The notes under the pieces are model-generated. The model saw nothing but the letters and a program-made list of their open reading frames with translations. It ran no database searches and was not told the origin of the DNA. The position numbers were made by a program, and so were the translations under genes. Positions 11,087 to 25,307 of a DNA stretch of 64,000 nt are shown one piece after another (position 1 is the stretch's first letter; each line of letters begins with the position of its first letter). Source of the stretch: Gonocerus acuteangulatus (Eukaryota; Arthropoda; Insecta; Hemiptera; Coreidae). The stretch covers positions 63,129,706-63,193,705 of the forward strand of contig OX328124.1 in NCBI GenBank assembly GCA_946811695.1, given 5' to 3'.

Positions 11087-12430
11087 GTGTGTGCGCACTC
11101 TAGATGGCTCAAAAATTAATGATCATAATGAAATTTAGTTCAAAAATACTTTGTGTGATTTAACTTAACCAGCAGAATCTGTCCACCAGGACATACTTTT
11201 ATTTGGCAAGTGACATTCGTGTGAAACAAATCACAATACGCAATTTGTGCGCTTATGTTTTTTTTACTACTAGGCTTCCAGGTGCACCTTTTATAAGTAA
11301 TTGGGTGTGAACAATCTAATGATAACATTTCCATTTCCACATATATAACCCCTGTCAAAGATAATGTAAAAAAGTCCGTCACGCAGGAGCTGCATAACTA
11401 AGCACTTTCCTCAGAATTTGGGTAGTGTAGACTGCTTTCCAGAACAATTTGCTTAAAATATCCTACATAAATAAAATAAAAACGTGAATAGTTCTCATTT
11501 TGTAATGAGTAACTGATCAATTATTAATTTGCTTCCAGAGTTATGTTTACACATGGCACCTACTACACTACGTAATAAATACAAAAAACCTCATATTATC
11601 GTATTTTGATCTAACGCAGGAACAGGATACAGTCACTCTAGTGGTAGAAAGCGCTCCTTGCGGCGGCTTTGTGAACCTACGTCTGCCGGCTTTTCTATTC
11701 AAATATATTACAAATTAAAACCCCGCTTTCCGATTGACCGATTCAGCTCATTTTTACAACACTTCTTTCTCATGAGTTACCCACGACGTATACAGCGTTT
11801 CGTTACAATACAGCAGAAATTACGACCGGTATGAGTATATTAGGAATTTGGGTCCGGAGTAAACCCCCCCTTCTAATGAACCGATTTAGTTTCTTTTTAC
11901 AACACATATTTACCTGTAGATTACCACTACGAATACCGAGTTTCGTCGAAATATACCAAAAATCACGGCTGGTAGTGGCGAATTGGTATTGTGGGTCCGG
12001 AGTAAACCCCCCCTTCTAATGAACCGATTTCGTTTATTTTTACAACACATATTTACCTGTGGATTAGCACTACGAATACCGAGTTTCGTCGAAATATACC
12101 AAAAATCACGGCTGGTAGTGGCGAATTGGTATTGTGGGTCCGGAGTAAACCCCCCCTTCTAATGAACCGATTTAGTTCATTTTTATATCTCACTTTTCTC
12201 TCTATATTAACACTACGAATACCAAGTTTCGTTGAAATATAACAAATATTACGGCTGACATAGTCAAATAAGTGTTTTGGGTTCGGGGTAAACCCCCCCT
12301 TCCGGTGGACCGACTTTGGTGGTTAACGAACTCGTTCAATCGTTTGCTAATTGAATGCTATATACAAAGTTTCGTGACGAAAAAACAAAAACTCTGGCCG
12401 CTATCGTGTTAACAGACACATATATATATA

Positions 12431-12474
<44 letters not shown>

Positions 12475-14429
12475 TATATATAAATTTTAACGGGGGTCAT
12501 TTTCGGTGTCTACTAGGTAGGATCGATAAAGATTTGAAGAAATTTTTCAAAAATTCCGTCATGAGTCCAACCTCAATAGCTACTTTCCTTCGGAGGAAAG
12601 TGCTAAAAACTAGATTTTTTGGGGGAATTTTCGGATATAATTATATATGTTATACATTTTTATCAATAATGTTTTGTATGTTTTTCAGGTGTGGAAACAG
12701 AAAGGTGAAGAGTATCGATTACATGGTCAATGGGGCTGGTTATGGCTGTCTGCTGTTCGCAATTATAAATATCTTGATTGCAGAACGGTTGGCCTCAGGG
12801 CTGGACCTCAGAAATACATGGTTCAAGTCAAAGGTAAAATTTACTTTCAGTTTAAGTTAGCCTCTCTTTGTTGTATTACTTTTTATGTACCAGAAACAAT
12901 GTTCTTTGTAGATTATTTAGTTCAATTAAATTTTCTTTACAGTTAATAAATGCTTATAGAAGTATTAAACATTAGTGATTGTCTATTTCAAACCTTATAT
13001 TTAAAGATAATTCTACATGAAATTTGTTTGGCTAGTAAGTGCATATATTTTTAGAAAGTCTTATTTCTAGATGTTCTAATTTGTTATATCTTAATTTTTA
13101 GAGCTTTGAAAAAAAAAACCTTTTGGTTGTTTTTCAACCACATTCAGCTAATCTAAATTGTGTAAATTGTGGTTACGTTTTTAGTTAGTGGTAGTACTAA
13201 AATAATTATTTTCTTCCTTCTCATCGAGAGTTTTTAGATTTAAATTTATTTTGTTAAATATCTTGTAATCAATTGAGAATTAAATGATTTTGTCAATGAT
13301 GATGATTTCTAAGAGTTCAACTCACCAAGACTGAAGTCCTTGAAATACCTTTCCTTCTATTTTCACTTTGACTTATTTACATAATTTGCCATGATTTTGG
13401 CTGAAATTGACTTATTGCTGTGAAATGTACTTACAACAACTCAGGGAAACAAATTCTGTCGACTTATCGAAGTTTGGCACATCAAGAGTTGACTGTAGTT
13501 GTAATAATCAGTTTATACGCTTATTAAAATAATGATATATGATTATTCCTTGGCTCTATTTCAAGGGAGTTAAAAACATTGTCTTTAATAGCTTGAGATC
13601 CCCTTCCCCCTTTATTTTATTGAGTAAATTCTATGCTTTTTTAATCACACAAGGAGTAAGTTGAGAAATATTTTTATATTATTCTTTTTTAGATGAACAA
13701 GGCCTCAAAATTCTTGCTGTTGAGCCTCCTATTTATCATTATTTGATGGAAAAAAAGGATTCTAAAAATCCAGAAGAGAGGAACAATGCTCTTAATGCTT
13801 TATCAGATGTTACAAATATAAGTGAGTAATTAGGTTCTTAAAAACCTAATAGTTGGTACAAATTACTAACTACTATAGTATAAATTATTAATTGTTATTC
13901 GTCCAATATTTTTTCATATTATTTTATGATTCTAGTTTTAGTTCATATTCATGTTTAAGGGCTCATCGTTATAGATGAGAAGATCATAAATAAATAAAAA
14001 TATTTATTTTATTTTTTTTTCTTGATTTACTTGTATATTTTGCAATGTTTTATTTTATTATTATAACTATTTTGATGAGTTCAGAACACAATTAAGCATA
14101 TTTTATAAAATTCTGGGGGGCGAGGTTAGCTCAGTGGTAGAGTACTGGGCTAATAAGCAGGAGGACCTGAGTTCAAATCCCGAGCAAGCACTAACGATTT
14201 TTTCTTCTAGTGTCTTCGTTCATGGGTTGAATTCGGCCTCACTGACCGTCCCTAGGCGAACCCAGCCTTTAATAAATTTATCAATGGATACCTTAGGTGC
14301 TAATGACTCTAGCAGTCGAAGCAGCCAAGGGGAAAATCAGGTGGCCAGAGCATAGTATTGACCACACTATATCCCTAGTGTGCCGTATGGTCATGAATCA
14401 GATACCTCTATAGTATCTGACCCTCAGGG

Positions 14430-14500
<71 letters not shown>

Positions 14501-14750
14501 TTTTTTTTATTTTTTTTTATATATAAAATCCTGAAGTTAGTTCAAGTTTTTTAAAATACTTATTGTGGATGAGAAGAGATGCACTTTTTAATAGATTAAT
14601 TTTATCTGAAGAAAATATAGTTAATGTTTACCTTTTAATGAGAATAATTATTATTAAATTGATTCTTTATTTTTGAATGATTATCATATTCTTTCGCAGT
14701 GGGCTGCTCCCCTGGGCCCCCTGTGCCTTTCTCTATTGAGCCTACTGCAA

Positions 14751-14789
<39 letters not shown>

Positions 14790-17700
14790 GTGGAACATGC
14801 TTTACCTGCACATCTTTAGCAAGTTTCTGTTTGCTCATTATTTTCTATCTACCAGTTTAACTCTGTGATTCTCTGAATGCTGTTGATTGTGTTGATACTT
14901 CTCTATAACTTTTTCTGCATTCATTTTCATTGGTAAATTGGAAGAATTCTTCTTCTGTCACAATTAGTTTCTATTTGTTACTTCCAAGCATAGGTATATT
15001 TATTCACTGAAGAGAACATAAAGCCAAAGAGGTTGGACTGAAACACTACCTATTAGCTAAACAATCTTCCATCAGTTAAAGATCCTCCAATCAGATAAAA
15101 TATTTACCATTAACTGAAATACCTTCAATCAGACGAAATATTTTGTCTACTATTGTTTTGGTGCTACTTTGAGGTCACATTTTTGTTCCATTCCCGCTTA
15201 GGTTTTGGGGTAATGAAGTAGTGGCTAAAGCATGTTCCTTCCTAAAAATAAAAAATAGTATGATTCAGCAGTCCATAATTTTGTGGGGTCTTTGAATAAG
15301 AAAATAACATTTTTGCAGTTATTGCGAAAATTACAGAACTTCTGTTTATTTGAGTTACAGATTTTTATTGTTTATTATCGTTGAATTACCTTGATTTTAC
15401 TGAAAAACTCATTATTTTTAATTTTTTGAGATTATTATTTGAATTCCTCTTATGAGTGGCAACATATTTTAGCTATTGTCAAGATAAAGTTTGGGCACCC
15501 TTTATTTCAAAATATTTGATGAAGTGATAAAATTCTACAGCTTCACTGTGAGAGCTGAAAACAAAATTTTAACTAATTTATTTTTCAAAATTTTGTAAAA
15601 AAAAAATAATAGTTTGTATGTGCTACTTGAAATATGATATTTTAATATTTTTTTTTTAATTGTATATATTTACATTTTATACTTTTCTCTGCTTCAGATT
15701 TTTACAAAAACCTGAAAGTATATCCACCAATCTCTAAGTTTGAAGAAATAAATATCACCAAAGCTCTTACAACCCCTGGACGATTACATTATCCTAAAGT
15801 GGCAAAGAAATCAAAGCTCGATGAATTCCTTGCAAGGCGAACACATCTGAAACTACTTGAAGAAAAACAGTTATTGCAAGTAAGATGCATTCTTCGATTG
15901 TATTATCCAATTAGAATAACCATATTGTTAGAAGAATTGTATACTAAATCTAAAAATGCTATAAACAAATTGTGTTAGACCCTCTTAACAAATATCGAAT
16001 CTAACCTTAAACTACGAAGACAAGGTATAGTTGGGATTCGGCTAGGAGAAAAACGTCAGACTTTCAGGAAGAGATCTGTATTTGGACGTTTCGGCTGCAC
16101 ATTGGCAACCTTCTTCAGCTAAAAAATACAACTTATAAGTAAAAAAATAAATATACAACTTGTAAGTAAAAAACAGGCAGAAATGAGTGTAGTATATACA
16201 TAAAGACAATAAATTTTAACCAATCTTATTTTTAAACAATGAAAATACGGTAGTTGGAAAGTAAACAGCATGTAGAAAGTAGTAAGTAAACAGTACAAAA
16301 AACTAATCAGTACAAAAAAGGAACATTTTTCATTATTTAAAAATAAGATTGGTTAAAATTTATTATCTTTATGTATATACTACACTCATTTCTGCCTGTT
16401 TTTTACTTACAAGTTGTATATTTATTTTTTTACTTATAAGTTGTATTTTTTAGCTGAAGAAGGCTGCCAATGTGCAGCCGAAACGTCCAAATACAGATCT
16501 CTTCCTGAAAGTCTGACGTTTTTCTCCTAGCCGAATCCCAACTATACCTTGTCTTCGTATCTCTGCAACGGCTAACTATCTCCATCTTCACTATAACCTT
16601 AAACTGTTTGTATATTTTTCAAATTTCCAATAACATGAGACATAAAATGTTGAAAAACATTTTTGAGTGATCTTTCAATTAATTTGTTTAAACTAACAAC
16701 AGATTAACTTCTTCGGCATTACAAAAGTTCTGCATTGTTCCTCCATTACTTTTCTATATCCCATACATTTACCCAAGTAACATAAAATTCAATTACTTTC
16801 TACTTAACACGTTTGGGCCCTGACGTTGTGGCATATGCATCAGAGAGATGTGTTCTGCGGGCCCAGCGATGTGGCATATGGGTCAGCACATAGCTTGGCT
16901 TCCTTTCTATCCCCACTACCCCGGGCCTTGTCCTAAACCGTTCGTATTTGGTTTGGGACCTCATTATGTTATTCCCAGTTAGGTTTGTGGGTCGGATATC
17001 ATATCGATCCAAATACAAAGTATCGAATGTGAAAAAACATTTCATACTTTTTTTCATTTTCTATCTATACTGATTGCTGTTGGACTGATGTACGTTATGG
17101 CTAAATCTCGAATCAAAGTTCACTCTTTGAAAGGATAAGTAACCACTGTCAAACTACCGAATGTGACGACTATTTAACTATGTCCAAAAGCAAAGTAACA
17201 AATACAAATTTTGTTAGTCTGCATGCGTTACTGTAAACAAATACTTTGAACTGATCTGTTGCGAAGTCTCGAATGTGCCACATTCGCATTCTTGACCTTG
17301 TTGGAATGAAAAGAAAATCAAATTTCTGTTATGGCAAAGTATTGAATATGTCACTTTTGCGTGTTTGCTGTGGCAATTTTTATTGTAAAATCAAAGATTG
17401 TTAATGCAGACTATCGATAGTGACATATTCAATAGTTACAATTTAAAACAGGGGTCAAAAGTAATTGTTAACTTTTATTTTAAAAAAGTATTTTTTAAAC
17501 TTTTACGTTTGTTTCTGTTTAAAAAAATTAAAAGTTAGAAAATAACTTTTTGGTTTTAAACTTTTTTTAAAATAAGTTTTTCTTTACTATCATTTTTCAA
17601 CTTAATCAATTGCTAGTCGCGGAGGTTGCTATTCACAATTAATTCAGCATTTAAATTCTGGGCACAATAAAAAAGGTAAAAAAATTAGCGCTAAAAGCTC

Positions 17701-20700
17701 TTCTCACTTCCTTTACACTTCCGGTCCCATTCCTCATCACAGTACAGTACAGGAAGTGAACCAGTAGAGACCCGGATGTAACCGGGTTGATTCAGGCTGA
17801 CCCAGAAGTGGCCTGGGGACGAACACAGTTCCCCACAAGTAATTATTGCGTTCTAATTTTAAACGAATTGTAATTTAATTGAATTATTTAAAATAATACA
17901 AAGCCAACTAACAAAAATGCCACATTCGCTAGTTTGCAATAGAAATTAAAGAAAAATAATTATCAATTACAGAAAATCAAACTAACGAATGTATATTAAG
18001 TCTAATTAAAATATATGTAGAGACAGCTAAAAGGCCCCAAACCACTTATAATGGCATAGGTGAAATAAGTTCAACAGTAAGCACTAATTTAGAATAAACC
18101 TAGAAACAGTTTTTTTACTCTCCTGAAAAGTGGTGATTTTCACATTCTTAGCATTTGCATCGATCGACGATATGACGATATATCTGCCAGAAAAATTCCT
18201 TCAGTGGGCCCCCTGTCATGGCGTATTTGACACTTGACTAAATAGTAATTGGTCCTCTAAAAGTAGATCACTTCAAAAGTTTCTTCACTTTTTTTTATAT
18301 GTTTGCCAAAATAACTATACAAAAGGAGGACTCGGGCGCGATGGAAATTTTTTTTTAAGCCATCGGTCCTGAAAGTGTTAATAAATATTAGAAACAATAA
18401 TTTAAAAAATCAGATCAAATTATATAATTATGCGTAATAAACCTTCAATGGGTAATAAACTTACTGTTGAAAAAAGTAAAATTTCCTGACAGGTAATGAG
18501 TCCATATTTATAAATATGAATATATATACTTGCAGTAACACTTATTATATATTATTCAATTTTCAGAACAACAACAATTCTGGAGTAAAAGGTTTAAGTA
18601 ATGTCCCATTAGACAAAGATGTCAGAAGTGTTCTTACGGCAATTGGAAGGAGAGTTCAGACAATTAAAAACCAATACTCATTATTAAATAAGCTCTCAAA
18701 ACAGTACAGATGTTATTCAAGAGAATGTGATAGTCAATCAAACTCAACTTGCTACTCTCCGGTTTGTCTTCAGAGAACAGCATTAAGGAAAGAACTTCTC
18801 ATGCTTCTTCGTAAAGCAAATACGGCACGGAGTAATAATATTGTTCCTCAGTCATCAGGTAAAATAGTATTCTGTTAATTTCTTTCTTTCTATATTAAAG
18901 GTTTTTGAGTCTAGAAAATTATTTGTTGCTTTTTCTTCTGCGAATTAGACCAATTGTAAAAGTTATTTTCTTTCAGAAAAAAGTAATAATAACTTACCAT
19001 GTTTTGGAGTATCCTTAGTGGAAGTGTACTAGGCCACAGATCATAGAATGGGTTTGGACAATATCTACGAGCGCATGTTTGAATAGTTCTTGTGCTTTGA
19101 AATAATAACTATATCATATTTTTTTTGGAGGCCCGGTGGCCGTGAGTGTTAATGCGTGAGCACTTAACACTCCGTGCCAAAGGTCGTGTGTTTGATTCCC
19201 ACTATGTGGTGGTGGTTTTTCTTTAGAAACCAGCTCTATCCTGGTTAAAACAGGGTGGTAACCTATAGATAACCTATCCTAAAATTCTTAGTTAATAATA
19301 ATGGACGTTAACATTTAAATAAATAAACAATATAACATTTCTAAAAGTTAAACATGAAAGGAATTATATTAAAATATTACTAGATTGTATAATTGATTTT
19401 ACATAGCTAAAATAGCAAGTTAATGCTAAATTTGAATTATTGTAAAAATAGCATATCTTTTTTTATAAGTTTTCAACTGTTTTGGCTTATGAAATAACTC
19501 AGCAAAGTGTATATGACAGAGTAAATATTTCTTCATTAACTAGAATCATTTAAATTTTTGTTAATTAAGACAATAAAATGAAAAATAAATGTCTTCCCTA
19601 TTTTATACATTTTACATTACCCTGGCCCTGTTTATTAAAATTTAGTTACTTTATTTATAGAAAAATAGCTACGTGTTAATAAAAATGTCTAAGAATCACC
19701 CTTATTGTGATAATATTATAATATAATATAATATAATATTATAATAATATTTTTTACCTTATTGACTTCAAGAACAAGAAGAAAATATATATTAGCTGGA
19801 GATCAACAATGGAAGAAGAAAGAATATATATGTATATATCCTTCTTCCTTTTTTTTAATATTATTTTTGCAGTGAAGTTCATATATGTTGTTTTTTTTTT
19901 CTCCCAGATAAAATACCAGAGACCAAAAAGACTGAACTTAATGAAGACAAGAAAACAAGTTGTGGTACTGAGACTTTACGTGCTGTTTTGGAAGGTAGAG
20001 TTGAAGATACTAAACCTAAAATTAAAATCGAGCCTCATGATGAAAGTGAAGTTGATGTCACTAGTTTAACTGCAGAAAATGAAGTAGTTGTAAAGACTGA
20101 AGTTAATTCTGATTTGGAAGATAAAAAACCTACTATAAAAATGGAAGTAGAAGAAGTCAGCATGGAAGTTTGCAATGAAGTAGAAATTGGAACAACAGAA
20201 GAAGAAGTAAAAAGTGAAGATAAACCAGTTTTTAATGACACTGATTCCTCAAATTTAAGGTACAACCTCTATAAATATCTTAAAGCATAGAAAAATTGTT
20301 TTTTTGTGTTATTCATAAATATTTCATTGAGAATGATAATCTAAATATGCTTTATCTAATGGTTCAATATATTGTGTTTTGAACTTTAAAAGAATGAAAT
20401 TCTGTGAGCAAAATATTAATTGTATTTTTAACTGTTAGAAAGGAAAGTATTACATTTCAACTTCATATGACTTGATCAATTCTTTTTATAGACAGGTGAC
20501 AAAAACAAATAAATAAATAACATATTGATAAATCTTTCAATGAATTTCAACACTCCCCCTCATTGAATAGATATTACACACACAAAAATGAACAAAATTA
20601 ACACATAAGTCCAATCAGGTTAATTAAGATTTTCAATCTTGGTTTGGGAAGTGCCTTCGTAAGTAGGTCTGCCAAATGATCTTCTGACGAGATTGATTTT

Positions 20701-23700
20701 ATCTGTATAATCTCTTCTTGGACCACTTATCGAACAAAAAAATGTTTGATACGAATGTGCTTTGTACAACGATGAAACTCTGGGTTCTTGGCAATCTTAA
20801 TGGCAGCTTCGTTGTCGACAAAAAGCGTGGGAACACTCCTTAAATCTTCAGGAAGCAACTCTTCAAACATCCTTCGTAGCCAAATCATTTCCCGAGCAGC
20901 TTCACTGGCAGCCATCAATTCTGCGTCGCTTGTGGAAATAGCCACACAGGTTTGCCTTGAACTCATCCATGAAATTGGGCCTCCAGCAAAACGACATTGC
21001 TTCATTATAAGTTTCAGGAATCTGTAAATGTTCATTCATAACTAGTGTTGCATATTCTTTAAGTCTAACTGGTGGTTTCAAATTCTTCCGATTTCTTAAT
21101 GTCATTCCTGGGTTCCCTTCAACGGATTTTTCCTCAACATCATCAAAACCATGAAAATCTTCATCTGGCTTTTCAAAAGTCTCTTGAGTTCCTTCACATT
21201 TATTTTCACTGTCAGGAGTTTCTTTCATTTGGTTTTCAGCTGGTGGGTTAATGAATGTAGAAGGCATAAGAGGAACTTCATTAAAGATCACGTCCCTGGA
21301 CCGAATGAGTGTTCCTCTATCAGGAATCCAGATTCTGTAACCTCCATAGTCATATCCAACTAGAATTCCTTTTGTTGCTTTGCGATCCATTTTTCTTCGT
21401 TTTTGTTTAGGTGTATGAACAAAGCATTCACAACCGATAATTCTTAAGTTTTTAATATAGGGTTTTTTAGCAAACCATAATTCATAAGGCGTTTTATCTT
21501 TGTCACCACTGTTGCCTGTCTGATTTAGAATGTAAACTGCACTATTAGTTAGTTCTGCCCATAAACTTTGTGGAAGGTTGTCACGAGAATGCAGCATGGA
21601 TCTTGCAGCTTCGATGACAGTACGATTGTCTTTCTCTATAAATCCATTCATTTCTGGGCTATATGGTGCAGTTAATAATTGTTCGATACCATATTTATTG
21701 AAAATTGACTTCATTATTTTATTGTCAAACTCACCACCATTGTCAGATATAAAATGTTTAATTTTGTGTCCTGATCGTGATACTTCTTTTATTAATTCTT
21801 TAAATTTTTGGCTAACTTCAGACTTCTCTTTAATATAGTAGATAAACCTGTAACGGCTAAAATCATCTTTAAACAAAACGTAATAAAAAGATCTCTCAAA
21901 TGGCCCACAAACATCTCCGTGAATAATTTCACCAGGAACTGAAACTCTTGTTTTTGTGCCAAATTTCAATCTATGTGACTTCCCATATTGACATCCCTCA
22001 CAAATGCTTGTGTCCAAGGGTAATCTAATGTTTAGCTCTCTTTCAATAACTTTTCTAACATGTTGTTTGTTCTGATGAGCCAAACGCTCATGGAAAAGTT
22101 GTAAAAGATTTGGATTAGTATTAGTAAAATGAATGCTACTGCTGGAGCAATTGGTATTTATCCTGTAAAGTCCTCCATATCTAAGACTGTCTTTCCTTTT
22201 ATCTCAAGTTTACATTTTTTGGGGGTGGAAGAAAATCTACTATAAGGATTTTTGTCTTGGGTGGCAAGTACAGAAAATAAATTTTTATGCATTCTAGGAA
22301 CCTACTATACGTTAGATAGGTTTATGGTACCTGACGAACGTCCAACTGACACATTCAAAACAACATCTCCAAAACCAATGGCTGGAACTTCTTCACCATT
22401 AGTTGTGGTTACTGCACGAAACTCTGAAAATTTGTTCATTGAGACAAACATATCCTCATTATTACAAATATGATTAGTAGCCCCATTGTCAATAAACCAA
22501 TTCACTTTATTTTGTTCAACTGAGAAAACTTCATAATTTAATATAGAAAGCACATTATTATTTACTCTAGGTTGGGAAGTTGATTCTGAAGGAGGACATG
22601 GTCGCCCATCCTTCTTCCACTTAATACAATTTCTAACTATATATCCTTCCTTTTTGCAGTAATGACACGTAAATGAAGGCTTCCTTTTTTCTTTGTGTCT
22701 CTTATTGACAGCTAAGACCTCCCCTTCATTATTAGGTGGTACAGGAGAATTAATTTTTAAAGCCCTTTCATGAGCGCATAATTGACTAGTTAAATTTTCA
22801 ACAGTGCGGTCCCCTTTGGCCATCAATCGCCAGCTTGATTTAAATGCAAAATAATTCAAAGGGAGGGTGTCTAGAATTTTACATCCTAATAAAATATCAG
22901 GTAAATTTGAGGTTTCATCACCTTCCCTCATCTCTCGATTTAAGTTATTCCAAATATTCTTTAATTTAGATAAATGACTGGCCATGTCATCATCATTATT
23001 ATATGAGTAAGTAAAAAATTGCATGGCTAAATCAAAGGATTTATCCTACTCAATACCTTCATATAGTCTATGTAACTCTAGCCATACATCTCTAGCAGAA
23101 TTTAATCTCATTACTTTAGTGAGAGTTTCCTCTGACATATTAGTTGTTAAATAAAGAAGAGCTTTAGTATCAGCAGTTCTAAAATTCTGTAACTCCTTAT
23201 CATAATCTGATACCTGTATATTAGAAGCACCTGCTGCTGGCCTGTCTGGAGCAATCAATTTTCCTTGAACCACATCTTCTCCTCCAGGAAAACTCCTCAG
23301 AAGGATAAGTATCTTAAACTTCCAAGTTGCCCAATTAACTTTCCCTACTAAATGTCCAATATTAATCCTTAAACTGTCCATGGTTTCGAAAAACTTCGAC
23401 AATAACTCACAGAACAAAAAAAAAGTTCACTTTTAGCGCGTTTTTAAGCTGCTGTGCCCATAACCTATTGTGTTTTGAACTTTAAAAGAATGAAATTCTG
23501 TGAGCAAAATATTAATTGTATTTTTAACTGTTAGAAAGGAAAGTATTACATTCCAACTTCATATGACTTGATCAATTCTTTTCATAGACAGGTGACAAAA
23601 ACAAATAAATAAATAACATATTGATAAATCTTTCAATGAATGTCAACACAATACATTAATTATTGAAAGATCCAAGTCATAACTGTCATAAGTAGGGAAG

Positions 23701-25236
23701 TGTATTGACATACTAAATGCCAAAAATATGACTGATATTGCAGTAAATTTTTGATTATACTACATTGGAAGATATTTAGGTTATAGAAAATGCTTGGTGA
23801 TTAATAAAAGTAATAATATATCTCCATAGGTGGAAGTTATAGTTTATCTACAATACCACCTACTATAGTACTGCATTCAGATCGGATCATTGTAATGCAC
23901 TAGTCGAGTTTGAGAAAAAAAATTGTTGATGCTCTTCGTTGTTAGTCTCCCCCCCCCCTCACGCTCCTTCTCAGAAAAATCTCAACATTTTTTTTTAATA
24001 AGTTTGGCAAATTTTAAATCAACTATCAAAAAAATTTTTTAAGTAACTGCCACCTTGCCTGTACGGAAGGAAATTGCAAAGCAATTAATCTCCAGCATAA
24101 TTAAATAAAAAGTAAATAATACAAACAACTAAACGAACAATATAGGAACATGAAAACTAGGAGATAAACAATTCGAATAACAAAAAAGTCCGTCACGCAG
24201 GAGCTGCATAACTAAGCACTTTCCTCAGAATTTGGGTAGTGTAGATTGCTTTCCAGAACAATTTGCTTAAAATATCCTACATAAATAAAATAAAAACATG
24301 AATAGTTCTCTTTTAAATTTGTAATGAGTAACTGATCAATTTATAATTTGCTTCCAGAGTTATGTTTACACATGGTACCTATTACACTTCGTAATAAATA
24401 CAAAAAACCTCATATTATCGTATTTTGATCTAACGCAGGAACAGGATACAGTCACTCTAGTGGTAGAAAGCGCTCCTTGCGGCGGCTTTGTGAACCTACG
24501 TCTGACGGGCTTTTCTATTGAAATATATTACAAATTAAACCCCCGCTTTCCGATTGACCGATTCAGCTCATTTCTACAACACTTCTTTCTCATGAGTTAC
24601 CCACGACGTATAACGCGTTTCGTTACAATACAGCAGAAATTACGACCGGTATGAGTATATTAAGAATTTGGGTCAGGAGTAAACCCCCCCTTCTAATGAA
24701 CCGATTTAGTTTATTTTTACAACACATATTTACCTGTAGATTACCACTACGAATGCCGAGTTTCGTCGAAATATACCAAAAATCACTGCTGGTAGTGGCG
24801 AATTGGTATTGTGGGTCCGGGGTAAACCCCCCCTCCTAATGAACCGATTTAGTTTATTTTTACAACAGTTATTTACCTGTGGATTACCACTACGAATACC
24901 GAGTTCCGTTGAAATATACCAAAAATCACGGCTGGTAGTGGCGAATTGGTATTGTGGGTCCGGAGTAAACCCCCCCCTTCTAATGAACCGATTTAGTTCA
25001 TTTTTATATCTCACTTTTCTCTCTATATTACCACTACGAATACCAAGTTTCGTTGAAATATAACAAATTTTACGGCTGACATAGTCAAATTAGTGTTTTG
25101 GGTTCGGGGTAAACCCCCCCTTCCGGTGGACCGACTTTGGTGGTTAACGAACTCGTTCAATCGTTTGCTAATTGAATGCTATATACCAAGTTTCGTGACG
25201 AAAAAACAAAAACTCTGGCCGCTATCGTGTTAACAG

Positions 25237-25307
<71 letters not shown>

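Larger units (their letters stand above)
16014..16593. mobile_element. Penelope-like foldback element PLE-1 with hammerhead-like motifs in both arms
   Basis: It starts ACGAAGACAAGG and ends in an inverted copy plus a tail of about 38 bp (CAACGGCTAACTATCTCCAT). It is flanked by a 12-bp duplication TAACCTTAAACT (16002-16013 and 16594-16605). The arms are inverted copies of about 270 bp. Inverted terminal units, a short one-sided tail and a 12-bp duplication are known features of Penelope-like retroelements. No reverse transcriptase is present, so it is non-autonomous. Confidence 0.7.
20370..23648 (-). mobile_element. Ty1/copia-type LTR retrotransposon lacking reverse transcriptase
   Basis: Two 183-bp LTRs differ at about three sites, and the element is flanked by the 5-bp duplication CAATA (20365-20369, 23649-23653). 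Next to the 5' LTR the minus strand reads GGTTATGGGCACAG, a copia-like primer-binding site (half of initiator tRNA). Next to the 3' LTR is a GAGGGGGAG purine tract. Internal length is only about 2.9 kb because the RT region is deleted. It sits antisense in intron 6. Confidence 0.95.

Noticed and set aside
14115..14190. Functional tRNA gene
   Set aside because: Boxes A and B are good but the acceptor stem does not close and the tail matches another copy at 34703; it is a SINE head.
16800..17057. 85-codon minus-strand frame
   Set aside because: Overlaps the TTAA repeat end; no recognisable domain and the frame includes the terminal repeat.
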